From Bermanella sp049115935 (GTDB lineage Bacteria > Pseudomonadota > Gammaproteobacteria > Pseudomonadales > Oceanobacteraceae), in contig JAGDZK010000021.1 of NCBI GenBank assembly GCA_049115935.1, positions 1-54,199 of the forward strand: a stretch of 54,199 nucleotides of DNA, read 5' to 3'. The notes beneath the pieces were generated by a model that saw only the letters and a list, made by a program, of their open reading frames with translations, made no database searches and was not told the DNA's origin. Below are positions 1-8,863 of this stretch, in pieces (within the stretch, counting starts at the first letter, position 1; every line of letters starts with the position of its first letter). Both the position numbers and the translations under genes were made by a program.

Positions 1-457
1 CACCAAAGCTTACGCTTTCTAGCTGGCTAGGGTTAACACCTTGAACCACTAAGTAACGCTTAACTGTGTCAGCACGACGCTCACCAAGCGCTAGGTTGTA
101 TTCAACGGTACCGCGCTCATCACAATGACCTTCTAAAGTCACGCTTGCTTGTGGGTTAGCCACCAAGTAAGCCGCGTGTGCGTTTAAGATATCTTTGAAT
201 TCAGGACGAATTTCAGAGCGATCAAAACCAAAATAAACAACGGTTTGCTCAAGCAATGGGTTTGCTGCCATAGCCGCTTGTTCTTCAGTTACCACATCAA
301 CACCAGGAGAACCTGGAACCGCTTGAGTTTGGCTTTCTTCCATCGCAGAGTCAGTTGTTGCTGCTTCGTCAGTGGTACCACCGCTGCTTGCACAACCCGT
401 AATAGCCAGTGAAAGAAGAGATACTGCGAATAATTTATTCCATCCCATGTTTTGCAT
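1..457 (-). CDS. pal: Peptidoglycan-associated lipoprotein Pal (3' end beyond window)
   Basis: Outer-membrane lipoprotein of the Tol-Pal system, which ties the outer membrane to peptidoglycan during division. Reading from 457 there is a short signal peptide ending in a lipobox (L-A-I-T-G-C, Cys at residue 20), then a Ser/Thr/Glu-rich linker, then an OmpA-type peptidoglycan-binding domain: VVYFGFDRSEIRPEF, followed by EGHCDERGT and LGERRAD. These are the family's hallmark motifs. The frame is open to position 1, so roughly the last 20 to 30 residues are missing. The ATG at 457 has AAGG about 8 bases upstream; the ATG at 448 is an alternative. It lies 26 bases after tolB and is the last gene of the tol block. 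Confidence 0.95.
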   Translation of the reverse strand, partial: MQNMGWNKLFAVSLLSLAITGCASSGGTTDEAATTDSAMEESQTQAVPGSPGVDVVTEEQAAMAANPLLEQTVVYFGFDRSEIRPEFKDILNAHAAYLVANPQASVTLEGHCDERGTVEYNLALGERRADTVKRYLVVQGVNPSQLESVSFG

Positions 458-483
458 GTTTTTTACCTTATTTTAGTGTGTAG

Positions 484-1773
484 TTAATTCGGATACGGGC
501 CCCATGCGGGTTCTCTTACATCACCACTTTTAGATGGCACCAAGAACTTCACATCACCATCAACCGATACGGCGGCCAAGATACTTCTTTTATTATGCTT
601 TGCGGCATACATTACCATAACTCCATTTGGAGAAACACTAGGTGATTCATCAAGATAGGTACCCGAACTTAATATTTGCAACAGACCTCGCGTTAAATCC
701 AAAGAAGCGATATGAAAATCCCCTCCCGCTTTAGCTTGGTGCACTAAAACTAAGAATCGGCCATCCTGAGCTAAGCGAGCGCGAGCATTATAATGACCTT
801 CAAATGTCAGGCGCTCGATATAACCGGTTTCTAGGTTTTTACGATAAATTTGCGGGTTACCACTTCGGCCACTGGTAAAGATAATGTGTTTACCGTCCGG
901 CATCCAATTTGGCTCTGTGTCAATGCCATAATGATTGGTAATTCGCTGCCACTTACGGGTATTCAAATCCACCACATAAATTTCAGGGTTACCATCTTTA
1001 GACAAGGTGACCGCTAGTTTGTTTCCATCTGGCGAAAACGCAGGTGCACTATTCAAACCGCGATTTGCGCTGATAAGCTCTTTTTTACCCGTGGTAATAT
1101 CCTGCAAATACACACGACTACCTGCATCTTCTAACATGACATAAGCAATCCGCTTACCATCAGGCGCCCAAGACGGCGAAAAAATTGAATACTTTGACGT
1201 TAAAATAATCTTTTCTCTCGCACCGTCACTGTCCGCAATGGATAAATTAAAGCGAGTCCGTTGTGGGTTAGTAGTGACATAAGCAATCTTCGTTGAGAAA
1301 GCACCTCGTATCCCCGTTAATTGTTCATAAATTGCATCACTAATGCGGTGAGCCACATCACGAATTTGCTGCTGTGTACCCGTTAAAGTTTGAGTTAACA
1401 GCTCTCGCTCATTAAAAACGTCGAATAACTGATAGCGTACTTGAAATTGGCCCGTCGCTAACTCTGTAACAACACCCATAACCACATACTCTTGTTTTAA
1501 TAAACGCCAATCACGAAAGTACAAGTCATCTTCTGTATGGGGGTGGCTTAACATATCTTCAGGGGACAACACAGAAAAATGACCGGAGCGCTCCAGGTCA
1601 TTACGAATCACATCATCTAAGACATCACCAGATGATTGAGAACTGACGGTTTGAAAAGGCACCACTGAAATAGGAATTGATGACGCAATTCCCTGAGTTA
1701 TCTCAATGGTCAGTTCCGCTTTAGTGCATACACTAAAAAGCAAACTCGCGATAAAAAATAAACGTTGCATCAT
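484..1773 (-). CDS. tolB: Tol-Pal system periplasmic beta-propeller protein TolB
   Basis: Periplasmic TolB, partner of Pal and of TolA in outer-membrane constriction. The 429 residues match the family's usual length. Residues 1-19 form a signal peptide (hydrophobic core FFIASLLFSV, then CTKA). An N-terminal alpha/beta domain covers about 22-150. A six-bladed propeller follows, visible as repeated WD40-like TolB strands: SPSWAPDGKRIAYV, SAPAFSPDGNKLAVTL, TEPNWMPDGKHIIFTS and ESPSVSPNGVMVMYA. The start overlaps the tolA stop by four bases (ATGA), so the two genes are probably translationally coupled. The first two codons are both ATG; either could initiate. Confidence 0.97.
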   Translation of the reverse strand: MMQRLFFIASLLFSVCTKAELTIEITQGIASSIPISVVPFQTVSSQSSGDVLDDVIRNDLERSGHFSVLSPEDMLSHPHTEDDLYFRDWRLLKQEYVVMGVVTELATGQFQVRYQLFDVFNERELLTQTLTGTQQQIRDVAHRISDAIYEQLTGIRGAFSTKIAYVTTNPQRTRFNLSIADSDGAREKIILTSKYSIFSPSWAPDGKRIAYVMLEDAGSRVYLQDITTGKKELISANRGLNSAPAFSPDGNKLAVTLSKDGNPEIYVVDLNTRKWQRITNHYGIDTEPNWMPDGKHIIFTSGRSGNPQIYRKNLETGYIERLTFEGHYNARARLAQDGRFLVLVHQAKAGGDFHIASLDLTRGLLQILSSGTYLDESPSVSPNGVMVMYAAKHNKRSILAAVSVDGDVKFLVPSKSGDVREPAWGPYPN

Positions 1774-2516
1774 AATCGGGCATTTTCCGGTTTTAGTTTT
1801 AACACAATTTGACGAAATTCTTTTTCAAATAACCCAGCATCTTGAGGAACAGGAAACGTTGCTACTTTCCATACCGCTTGCTCCGCACTGCGATCTAACG
1901 CAGCATTACCACTTGATTGAAGCAGAAAAACCTCAGTCACTTCACCTGTTGGCACAAGGTAAACTCTCAGCATCACCTCTTCATCATGCTTCGCACTTGG
2001 AGGGAATCGCCACACAGACTGTATCAGTGCATTTATTTGGCTACTGTAATCAGCCACTTGCTGTTGTTGTTCTTTTGCTTGTTTGGCTTGAGCTTCTTTT
2101 TGTATCGCTTCATCACGTGCATTTTGCGCTTCTTCTTGCTCTAAAGCGTCTAAAAAATCCGTTCCTGGTAGCGGTAAAGGTTTTACGGGCTCTTTTGCTT
2201 TCACCTTTTCAACCACCTTCTCAGGCAATTTAACCGGTTTTGGCTTAGGTTTTGGCTTAGGTTTAGGTTTAGGTTTTGTGACTTTTTTAATGGGTTTCGG
2301 TTTGACTTGTTTTTTAACCGCTTTTACAGGGGCCGCTTTTGGTTTAGGTTTATCCATCTGAACAATTCGAGCCGCAATATGTTGTGGCCTTTTAATAATG
2401 GTTTCTTTCTCACCTATCCATTCATTGGTTAATAGAAACAGCAAAACCCCAATAATACATGCCGAGCCTATCATTGGAATTTTAAAGCTGGTTGGATCCA
2501 TAAAGTGCAGCTGCAT
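1770..2516 (-). CDS. tolA: Tol-Pal system energy-transducing protein TolA
   Basis: Inner-membrane TolA, which carries force from TolQR across the periplasm to TolB/Pal. One N-terminal transmembrane segment lies at about residues 14-31 (IPMIGSACIIGVLLFLL). A long lysine/proline-rich stretch (about 55-120, including a run of KP dipeptides) replaces the alanine-rich helix of E. coli TolA. A glutamine/alanine-rich coiled segment follows at 128-155, and then the C-terminal TolA/TonB-like domain (INALIQSVWRFPP, GEVTEVFLLQSSGNAALDRSAEQAV). At 248 residues it is shorter than the E. coli protein (about 420). The start shares one base with the tolR stop. The low-complexity KP region is seen directly; its role as an extended periplasmic stalk is inferred. 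Confidence 0.93.
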   Translation of the reverse strand: MQLHFMDPTSFKIPMIGSACIIGVLLFLLTNEWIGEKETIIKRPQHIAARIVQMDKPKPKAAPVKAVKKQVKPKPIKKVTKPKPKPKPKPKPKPVKLPEKVVEKVKAKEPVKPLPLPGTDFLDALEQEEAQNARDEAIQKEAQAKQAKEQQQQVADYSSQINALIQSVWRFPPSAKHDEEVMLRVYLVPTGEVTEVFLLQSSGNAALDRSAEQAVWKVATFPVPQDAGLFEKEFRQIVLKLKPENARL

Positions 2517-2944
2517 TAGCGACCTGGCTCCGGCGCTTCTGTCACCAAACCAACTCCTTGTGCACCTGCGGCTTGTAAGGTACTCATAAGTGCAATCACT
2601 TTGCCATAAGCTACGGTTTCATCGCCACGAACCAGTACATCGGTATCGGGTTGTTGTTTCAAAATCTTCGCCACATACTTTTGTACGTACTCTAAATTCA
2701 CAGCCTTATTTTCTTCGCGACCACGCTCAATCACATAATGGCCGTTAGCTTGAATACTCACAATCAGTGGGACTTTATTCTTATCTGACTTTATGGGCTC
2801 GCTGGCGACATTTGGTAAATCCACACGGACACCTTGAGTCAATACAGGCGCTGTCACCATAAAAATAACCAATAGCACCAGCATCACATCGATGTAAGGC
2901 ACCACATTCATTTCAGCAATTGGGCGACGCTTCTGCCTAGCCAT
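2516..2944 (-). CDS. tolR: Tol-Pal system proton-channel subunit TolR
   Basis: ExbD/TolR family. The 142 residues carry one N-terminal transmembrane helix (about 17-37) containing the conserved charged residue in PYIDVMLVLLVIF (Asp19), which in this family takes part in proton-driven motor function with TolQ. It is preceded by the usual MNVVP motif. A periplasmic domain follows, with PLIVSIQANGHYVIERG and VLVRGDETVAYGKVIALM. The start lies inside the 3' end of tolQ (8-base overlap) and the stop touches tolA, so expression is almost certainly coupled within tolQRAB-pal. Confidence 0.96.
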   Translation of the reverse strand: MARQKRRPIAEMNVVPYIDVMLVLLVIFMVTAPVLTQGVRVDLPNVASEPIKSDKNKVPLIVSIQANGHYVIERGREENKAVNLEYVQKYVAKILKQQPDTDVLVRGDETVAYGKVIALMSTLQAAGAQGVGLVTEAPEPGR

Positions 2945-3671
2945 TATTATCTACCGATGAAGAAACAGGAGGTACTGGCGACTCAGGTACCACTTTATTC
3001 TTTTTATAAACCTGTCGATGCAAGATGCTTACAAACTCTTCACTGAAGGTTTCATAATTACTGATCACTTGATCCACCTTGGTAGTGAACTGGTTGTAAA
3101 AGATTACCGCAGGAATCGCTGCAAACAAACCAATGGCCGTTGCAATAAGCGCTTCTGCAATACCAGGGGCAACTGTTGCCAACGTGGCTTGATGCACATT
3201 CGCCAACCCTCTAAAGCTGTTCATGATGCCCCAAACGGTACCAAATAAACCTACATAAGGACTGGTTGAACCAACGGTTGCCAAAAACGGCAAGTGCAGC
3301 TCAAGCAATTCCGACTCACGGGTAGTGGCCACTCGCATGGCTCTTTGCGTGCCTTCCATGACCGCTTCAGGGTCGGCATTACTCTGCTGACGCAAACGGC
3401 TAAACTCCCGAAAACCCGCTATGAAAATATTCTCCACGCCAAATGCAGGCGGTTGTTGATTAATTTCTTTATACAGCTGGCTTAAATCCATCCCAGACCA
3501 AAAGCGATCTTCAAATTCAGCAAAGCTGCTCTTTGCTGCATTTAAAACACGCTGGCGCTGTATGATAATCATCCAAGATGCAAACACAGCCGCCAGCAAT
3601 ATCAGCATAACGCCTTGTACAACCCAACTGGCACTGGATATTAAAGACCATAAGGTCATGGATTCATTCAC
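2937..3671 (-). CDS. tolQ: Tol-Pal system proton-channel subunit TolQ
   Basis: ExbB/TolQ/MotA-family inner-membrane protein with three transmembrane segments: one near the N terminus (VVQGVMLILLAAVFASWMII) and two in the second half (FLATVGSTSPYVGLFGTVWG and APGIAEALIATAIGLFAAIPAV). The open frame reaches a TTG at 3689, but the GTG at 3671 has AAGGAG six bases upstream and overlaps the ybgC stop by eight bases, so I place the start there (244 residues). The ATG at 3659 aligns best with the start of E. coli TolQ and is the other serious candidate. With TolR it forms the proton-driven motor for TolA. Confidence 0.94.
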   Translation of the reverse strand: MNESMTLWSLISSASWVVQGVMLILLAAVFASWMIIIQRQRVLNAAKSSFAEFEDRFWSGMDLSQLYKEINQQPPAFGVENIFIAGFREFSRLRQQSNADPEAVMEGTQRAMRVATTRESELLELHLPFLATVGSTSPYVGLFGTVWGIMNSFRGLANVHQATLATVAPGIAEALIATAIGLFAAIPAVIFYNQFTTKVDQVISNYETFSEEFVSILHRQVYKKNKVVPESPVPPVSSSVDNNG

Positions 3672-4095
3672 ACTTGGCTCCTTGCTCAATACGATTCGTA
3701 ATGAGGTCTATAATGGCTCTAGGTATGGCCATCGGTTTTTTATTCATAGCATCGATACAAGCAATAGTGACATCAGCCTGCACTTTTTGTTCAGTGGTTG
3801 TGCTAATTATTTGCTGCATTTTTAATGAAGCTTTTTTAGCTTCGACAATAGAAACACTTACATCAAGTGGCTCATCCAACATTGCCGGCTTCTGCCATTT
3901 AATATTCATATCCCGAACAACGAACATCACATTTTGTTGTTTTAATTCGGACTGATTAAACCCCAAATCACGCAGCCATTCGGTTCGTGCACGTTCCAGA
4001 AAATACAAGTAACGGGCATGATAAACAATACCTCCAGCATCGGTATCTTCAAAATAAACCCGTACCGGCCAGTTAAAATCACTCACTGCTTTCAC
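3664..4095 (-). CDS. ybgC: Tol-Pal-associated acyl-CoA thioesterase YbgC
   Basis: Hotdog-fold thioesterase of the 4HBT/YbgC family, 143 residues. The N-terminal segment VRVYFEDTDAGGIVYHARYL carries the catalytic aspartate (Asp17/Asp19 area) and the following FLERARTEWL, both diagnostic. Family members hydrolyse short-chain or malonyl acyl-CoAs and associate with acyl carrier protein; the link to the Tol system is positional and conserved across gammaproteobacteria. The gene overlaps the end of ruvB by 17 bases and the start of tolQ by 8, so it joins the ruv and tol groups into one transcription unit. Confidence 0.95.
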   Translation of the reverse strand: MKAVSDFNWPVRVYFEDTDAGGIVYHARYLYFLERARTEWLRDLGFNQSELKQQNVMFVVRDMNIKWQKPAMLDEPLDVSVSIVEAKKASLKMQQIISTTTEQKVQADVTIACIDAMNKKPMAIPRAIIDLITNRIEQGAKCE

Positions 4096-5107
4096 TCATA
4101 TTGGGGGGCAAACCAAAGTGCGTATAAGCATGCTCAGTCACCACTCGACCTCGAGGTGTACGCATCATGAAACCTTGCTGAATTAAATAAGGTTCAAGCA
4201 CATCTTCTATGGTATCGCGCTCTTCACTGATCGCGGCCGCCAATGAGTCAACACCCACAGGGCCTCCACCAAATTTTTCAATCATGGCTAGTAACAAGCG
4301 TCTATCCATATGATCTAAACCATGGGTATCTACGTTCAGCATATTCAAAGCAAGATCCGCAATATCCTGTGTCACCACACCGTTGCCTTTTACCTCTGCG
4401 TAATCTCGTACGCGGCGTAATAAGCGGTTTGCGATACGCGGGGTGCCGCGAGAGCGCATGGCAATTTCTTTTGCACCATAGCCTTCTACCTCAACACCTA
4501 ATAAATGCGCGCTGCGACTGACAATGCCCGTTAAGTCTGTGACATTATAAAACTCTAAACGCTGCACGATACCGAAGCGGTCACGTAATGGCGATGTCAA
4601 AAGCCCTGCACGAGTGGTCGCACCAATTAATGTGAACGCAGGCAAATCAATTTTAATAGAACGAGCGGCAGGACCCTCGCCCACCATGATATCCAATTGG
4701 TAATCTTCCATGGCCGGATACAAAACTTCTTCTACTGAAGCACTTAGGCGATGTATCTCATCAATAAACAATACATCCCCTTCTTCAAGATTGGTTAACA
4801 GCGCCGCAAGGTCACCGGCTTTTTCTAATACCGGCCCTGAAGTCGACTTAATATTCACACCCAGCTCGTTGGCCATAATGTTCGCCAAGGTGGTTTTACC
4901 TAAACCCGGCGGGCCAAATACCAACGTGTGATCCAGCGCTTCTTGACGGGCTTTTGCAGCGCCAATAAAGATTTCCATTTGCTCACGTACTGCAGGCTGA
5001 CCTTCATAATCAGCCAACTTAGTCGGACGAATGGCCCGGTCTTGCGGACTTTCAGTGGGCGTGAGCTCTACGTGTTCAGCACTAACAAAGCGATCACTTT
5101 CTATCAT
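4079..5107 (-). CDS. ruvB: Holliday junction branch migration ATPase RuvB
   Basis: AAA+ motor that drives Holliday-junction branch migration with RuvA. The 342 residues are normal family length. The Walker A motif GPPGLGKT is at 65-72, Walker B with DEIHRL at about 116-121, and the sensor/arginine-finger region GATTRAGLLTSPLRDRFG follows. The winged-helix C terminus (IEDVLEPYLIQQGFMMRTPRGR) is complete. It lies 29 bases after ruvA and overlaps ybgC downstream. No SOS (LexA) box was recognised before ruvC, ruvA or ruvB. Confidence 0.98.
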   Translation of the reverse strand: MIESDRFVSAEHVELTPTESPQDRAIRPTKLADYEGQPAVREQMEIFIGAAKARQEALDHTLVFGPPGLGKTTLANIMANELGVNIKSTSGPVLEKAGDLAALLTNLEEGDVLFIDEIHRLSASVEEVLYPAMEDYQLDIMVGEGPAARSIKIDLPAFTLIGATTRAGLLTSPLRDRFGIVQRLEFYNVTDLTGIVSRSAHLLGVEVEGYGAKEIAMRSRGTPRIANRLLRRVRDYAEVKGNGVVTQDIADLALNMLNVDTHGLDHMDRRLLLAMIEKFGGGPVGVDSLAAAISEERDTIEDVLEPYLIQQGFMMRTPRGRVVTEHAYTHFGLPPNMSESSE

Positions 5108-5136
5108 GGCTGTATCTCTTAATAACCGTCTTTAAA

Positions 5137-5748
5137 TTACTGCTTCAACATGCCCTTTAGGGCAAAACGAATCAAATCTTCAGCGCTGTTGGCCGGCTCT
5201 TTAATGGCTGAAATGGCTTTAGCCGCCTCGGTGGGCTTATAACCCAAGGCTATCAACGCGCCTTCTGCTTCTTGAACCCATTGCTCCATTCCCATTGGCT
5301 CAGGATTCGCTGCGGCCATAAGCGGCAGATCGCTGTCCACTTGCCATTCTTTTAAGCGGTCTTTCATTTCAACCACTAAGCGCTCTGCGGTTTTTTTACC
5401 GATACCAGGAATACGCACCAAGGTGGCGGTATCGCCATCATGAATGGAGCGCACAAACGACTGCGCTTCAATACCCGACAAAATAGCTAAACCCAGTTTA
5501 GGGCCAACACCAGAGACTTTAATCAGCGCACGAAACAAAGCACGTTGCTGCTTATCAGAAAACCCATATAAAAGCTGGGCATCTTCACGTACAACAAAGT
5601 GAGTATGCAAAGAAACCTGCTGACCAAGTTCGGGTAATTTGTAAATAGTGGTCATGGGTGCAAGCACTTCATAGCCAATGCCATTTACATCAATGAGTAA
5701 TTCAGGGGATTGTTTTTCAACCAAGGTACCACGGATACGACCAATCAT
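5137..5748 (-). CDS. ruvA: Holliday junction DNA-binding protein RuvA
   Basis: Tetrameric Holliday-junction binding subunit, 203 residues. The N-terminal OB fold begins MIGRIRGTLVEK. Two helix-hairpin-helix motifs are visible: VSGVGPKLGLAIL (about 78-90) and IPGIGKKTAERLVVEM (about 112-127). A flexible linker precedes the RuvB-contacting C-terminal domain (EGALIALGYKPTEAAKAI). It sits between ruvC (85 bases upstream) and ruvB. Confidence 0.98.
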   Translation of the reverse strand: MIGRIRGTLVEKQSPELLIDVNGIGYEVLAPMTTIYKLPELGQQVSLHTHFVVREDAQLLYGFSDKQQRALFRALIKVSGVGPKLGLAILSGIEAQSFVRSIHDGDTATLVRIPGIGKKTAERLVVEMKDRLKEWQVDSDLPLMAAANPEPMGMEQWVQEAEGALIALGYKPTEAAKAISAIKEPANSAEDLIRFALKGMLKQ

Positions 5749-5833
5749 AGAAAGCGCTGCTTATTATTGTGAATACTGTATTTATAATCAGTATAGGTTA
5801 CCCAATCCTTAGGGGGATGGCTAGCCATGGGGG

Positions 5834-6361
5834 CTAAAACACCTTAAGACGGCCTTTCTTTTGCTTACTTGCCCCGGCCTGGGCCACTAAATTTTGTGAT
5901 GAATAAGCATGTGTAATGGCAATGGCCAAAGCATCTGCTGCGTCGGCTTGAGGCTTACCTGGTAAACTCAATAGAATTTGCACCATATGCTGAACCTGTT
6001 CTTTATCAGCTGCGCCACGCCCAGTAACGGCTTGCTTGACCGCGCGGGCAGCATATTCAAATACAGGTAAATCTTGCATGCTGGCTGCCACTATTGCACT
6101 GCCCCGTGCTTGGCCAAGTTTGAGGGCAGAGTCCACATTTTTACCCATGAAGACTTGCTCGATGGCAAACTCATTAGGGCTTTGTTCGTCGATAATCTGA
6201 CTGACGCAGGTGTATATCTGTTTTAAGCGATAGGCGAGATCTTGAGAGGTATCTATTCGAATACAGCCAGAGGTTATGTAACGTAATTTACTACCGCGGG
6301 CTTCAATGACGCCAAAACCGGTTAAACGAGAGCCGGGATCGATACCTAGAATAATGGACAT
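5834..6361 (-). CDS. ruvC: Holliday junction resolvase RuvC
   Basis: Endonuclease that cleaves the junctions processed by RuvAB. The 175 residues show the RNase H-like fold. All four acidic catalytic positions are present: Asp8 in GIDPGS, Glu68 in FAIEQVF, and Asp140 and Asp143 in KPQADAADALAIA. The first gene of the minus-strand ruvCAB-ybgC-tolQRAB-pal series. The space to the divergent gene at 6440 should hold the promoter, but no convincing sigma-70 boxes were recognised. Confidence 0.98.
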   Translation of the reverse strand: MSIILGIDPGSRLTGFGVIEARGSKLRYITSGCIRIDTSQDLAYRLKQIYTCVSQIIDEQSPNEFAIEQVFMGKNVDSALKLGQARGSAIVAASMQDLPVFEYAARAVKQAVTGRGAADKEQVQHMVQILLSLPGKPQADAADALAIAITHAYSSQNLVAQAGASKQKKGRLKVF

Positions 6362-6439
6362 ACTGTGCTCATTGATAACCGCTTTAAACCAAGAAATACG
6401 TGTAAAGATATACAGTGGTGAATATATCAGATAGATCAG

Positions 6440-7018
6440 ATGTGCTCTAATAGAAATACCTCAATTCAAAACCATCCAATACAAATGACCACACTCGTAT
6501 TTCAAATCGTTTTAAAGCAATGGGATAAAAGCCAGCGCAATACCCAATTCCAAACAGCAATTCAGAGCTCAGAGAGTGCTTACCCAGTTCACACTCAGCC
6601 TCAATTCATGCTTTTTGACACCCCATGTGTACTGGACCAACAGGCACTGGACTTCACAATCGCACCACTAGAAGCAACAAGCTTTGAACATATCAGCGGC
6701 AAAGGTGCTGGGCGCACGATTAAACAGGCTCTACTTAATAATGGTGCGGCGAAGCTGGATAGATTCATCATTTCGCAGGCTGAGCAAACTTTTTATCTTT
6801 CCTATGAAGACGAAGAAGGTGTGATTATTGATATTGGCCCATTAGAGAACGGCTGGATTCAAGCCAAATATCAATGGCGCTATCGAATCGAAAAGAACAA
6901 CGAGATTTTTTGGCAGTATGAAGAAGTGACGCTGAACGCAGGCTTATTTAAAACCCTCATCCCAGAGGTATTCATCAACCACCCTCCAGCGCTAACATTT
7001 AATACTGAAGAAATTTAA
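6440..7018 (+). CDS. Protein of unknown function
   Basis: I do not recognise a family. The frame gives 192 residues from the ATG at 6440. A second ATG at 6485 (MTTLVFQIVLKQWDK) is an equal candidate, because neither has a clear ribosome binding site and the first 15 residues look unlike the rest. There is no signal peptide or transmembrane segment. The middle reads FEHISGKGAGRTIKQALLNNG, and the second half is rich in aromatic and acidic residues (FYLSYEDEEGVIIDIGPLENGW, YQWRYRIEKNNEIFWQYEEV), suggesting a soluble beta-rich domain. It diverges from ruvC, runs toward aspS and ends just before a strong hairpin terminator, which supports it as a real gene. Confidence 0.7.
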   Translation: MCSNRNTSIQNHPIQMTTLVFQIVLKQWDKSQRNTQFQTAIQSSESAYPVHTQPQFMLFDTPCVLDQQALDFTIAPLEATSFEHISGKGAGRTIKQALLNNGAAKLDRFIISQAEQTFYLSYEDEEGVIIDIGPLENGWIQAKYQWRYRIEKNNEIFWQYEEVTLNAGLFKTLIPEVFINHPPALTFNTEEI

Positions 7019-7025
7019 AGGCCAA

Positions 7026-7053
7026 AAAAAAGAAGCCCAAGGGCTTCTTTTTT
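7026..7053. terminator. Bidirectional intrinsic terminator
   Basis: A 12-base-pair stem with a CAAG loop (core AGAAGCC...GGCTTCT), flanked by A-runs on the left and T-runs on the right. Either strand therefore ends in a U-tract. It separates the gene at 6440 from the convergent aspS. Confidence 0.85.
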
Positions 7054-7069
7054 ACTAACCATATATAGA

Positions 7070-7086
7070 GGCGCCGGTAAGGCGCC
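7070..7086 (-). repeat. Short hairpin after aspS stop
   Basis: Two GGCGCC blocks separated by five bases can pair. The hairpin sits between the aspS stop and the terminator at 7026-7053. A related GGCGCC-containing hairpin (ACGGC...GCCGT, 52481-52495) lies in the same position after ahpF. It may be part of the 3' untranslated RNA; a function is not shown. Confidence 0.4.
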
Positions 7087-7093
7087 ACTGATA

Positions 7094-8863
7094 TTACTTG
7101 GTTTCTTTAGCACGCACCTGAATACCCACTTCACGCAGGTTTTTAGCCGGTACTTCACCCGGCGCCATGGTCATCACACACGCAGCTGATTGCGTTTTCG
7201 GGAAGGCAATCACTTCACGAATGCTTTCAGAACCTGTCATCAACATGATCATGCGGTCCAGACCAAATGCCAAACCACCGTGTGGCGGCGCACCAAACTG
7301 CAAGGCATCTAATAAGAAGCCAAACTTCTCTTGTTGCTCTTCTTCAGAGATATTTAGAATTTCAAATACCACTTTTTGCATTTCTTGATCGTGGATACGG
7401 ATCGAACCACCGCCTAGCTCACAACCGTTAAGTACCATGTCGTAAGCGCGAGACAGGGCATTAGCTGGGTCCGCTTTTAGCTCTTCTGGTGTACAAGAAG
7501 GCGCGGTAAATGGGTGGTGAATCGCCGTTAAACCGCCGTCTGATGTTTCTTCAAACATTGGGAAGTCAACAACCCACATTGGTGCCCATTCTTTGGTTAG
7601 CATGTTTAGGTCAAGACCCAGTTTCACACGCAATGCACCCAGTGCTTCGTTTACAATCACTTCTTTATCGGCACCAAAGAATACGATGTCACCATTCTTC
7701 GCATCGATTTTTTCCATGATCTTCATGGTATTGTCGTCGCCGATGAACTTAATGATTGGCGACTGCAGGCCTTCAACGCCTTTTTCAATTTCGTTAACCT
7801 TGATCCAAGCAAGACCTTTGGCACCATAAATACTTACGTACTTGGTGTATTCGTCAATTTGCTTACGAGACAACTCAGCACCGCCAGGTACTTTAAGCGC
7901 CGCAACACGACCTTTAGGGTCTTTTGCTGGGCCAGCGAATACTTTGAATTCGATGTCTTGAAGGAATTCAGCCACATCCACTAATTCCATAGGAATACGT
8001 AGGTCCGGCTTATCCGAACCATAACGGCTCATGGCTTCTGAGTAAGGCATATGCGGGAATTCACCCAGATCAATGTTCAGCTGATCTTTAAAAATCGCTT
8101 TGATCATGCTTTCCGCAGCACCCATGATGTCTTTTTCTTCAACAAAAGAGGCTTCCATATCAATCTGAGTAAATTCAGGTTGACGGTCAGCACGTAGATC
8201 TTCATCACGGAAACATTTCGCAATTTGGTAGTAACGATCAAAACCCGACACCATCAACAGCTGCTTAAACAACTGAGGCGACTGCGGCAACGCAAAGAAT
8301 GAGCCCTGGTGAGTACGGCTTGGCACCAAGTAGTCACGCGCACCTTCTGGGGTGGCACGGGTCAAAATAGGGGTTTCGATATCTAGAAAGCCTTGCTCAT
8401 CAAGAATATTACGAATTTGCATGGTCACTTTATGACGAAAACGCAGGTTATGCTGCATCTCGTCACGACGTAAATCCATATAACGGTACTTAAGACGAAC
8501 GTCTTCACCCACAGGGCTGTAGTCATCTAGAGGGAACGGAGGCGTGTTAGCTTTGTTCAGAATCTGGATTTCTTTACCTAGAATCTCAATCTTACCAGTG
8601 GTCATGTTGTCGTTTTCGCTACCTGCTGGACGAGTACGAACAAGACCTGTGATTTGCACCACGTATTCACTACGAACACTGTCAGCGGTATTGAAGGCAT
8701 CTACCGTATCCGGGTCGAATACCACTTGAACCAAACCTTCACGGTCACGAACATCAAGGAAGATCACGCCACCGTGGTCACGACGACGATGAACCCAACC
8801 GCAAAATGTAACGGTCTGTTGATCTAATTTCTCTGTAATTTCACCACAGTAATGGCTGCGCAT
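7094..8863 (-). CDS. aspS: Aspartyl-tRNA synthetase
   Basis: Class IIb synthetase that charges tRNA-Asp, 589 residues, the bacterial length. An OB-fold anticodon-binding domain (CGWVHRRRDHGGVIFLDVRDREG) is followed by the class II core. Motif 1 lies around EQGFLDIETPILTRATPEGA, and motif 2 is IAKCFRDEDLRADRQPEF. The bacterial GAD insertion spans about 290-410. Motif 3 is GLAFGLDRMIMLM near residue 535. The start MRSHYCGEIT aligns with E. coli AspS (MRTEYCGQL). It appears to be a single-gene unit. Confidence 0.98.
   Translation of the reverse strand: MRSHYCGEITEKLDQQTVTFCGWVHRRRDHGGVIFLDVRDREGLVQVVFDPDTVDAFNTADSVRSEYVVQITGLVRTRPAGSENDNMTTGKIEILGKEIQILNKANTPPFPLDDYSPVGEDVRLKYRYMDLRRDEMQHNLRFRHKVTMQIRNILDEQGFLDIETPILTRATPEGARDYLVPSRTHQGSFFALPQSPQLFKQLLMVSGFDRYYQIAKCFRDEDLRADRQPEFTQIDMEASFVEEKDIMGAAESMIKAIFKDQLNIDLGEFPHMPYSEAMSRYGSDKPDLRIPMELVDVAEFLQDIEFKVFAGPAKDPKGRVAALKVPGGAELSRKQIDEYTKYVSIYGAKGLAWIKVNEIEKGVEGLQSPIIKFIGDDNTMKIMEKIDAKNGDIVFFGADKEVIVNEALGALRVKLGLDLNMLTKEWAPMWVVDFPMFEETSDGGLTAIHHPFTAPSCTPEELKADPANALSRAYDMVLNGCELGGGSIRIHDQEMQKVVFEILNISEEEQQEKFGFLLDALQFGAPPHGGLAFGLDRMIMLMTGSESIREVIAFPKTQSAACVMTMAPGEVPAKNLREVGIQVRAKETK

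Noticed and set aside
1706..2233. 175-residue open frame on the plus strand opposite tolA/tolB
   Set aside because: It is the antisense of the KP-rich low-complexity region and propeller gene. It has no ribosome binding site and overlaps two certain genes.
7167..7388. Small plus-strand frames opposite aspS
   Set aside because: They mirror the codon pattern of aspS, lack ribosome binding sites and show no recognisable domain.
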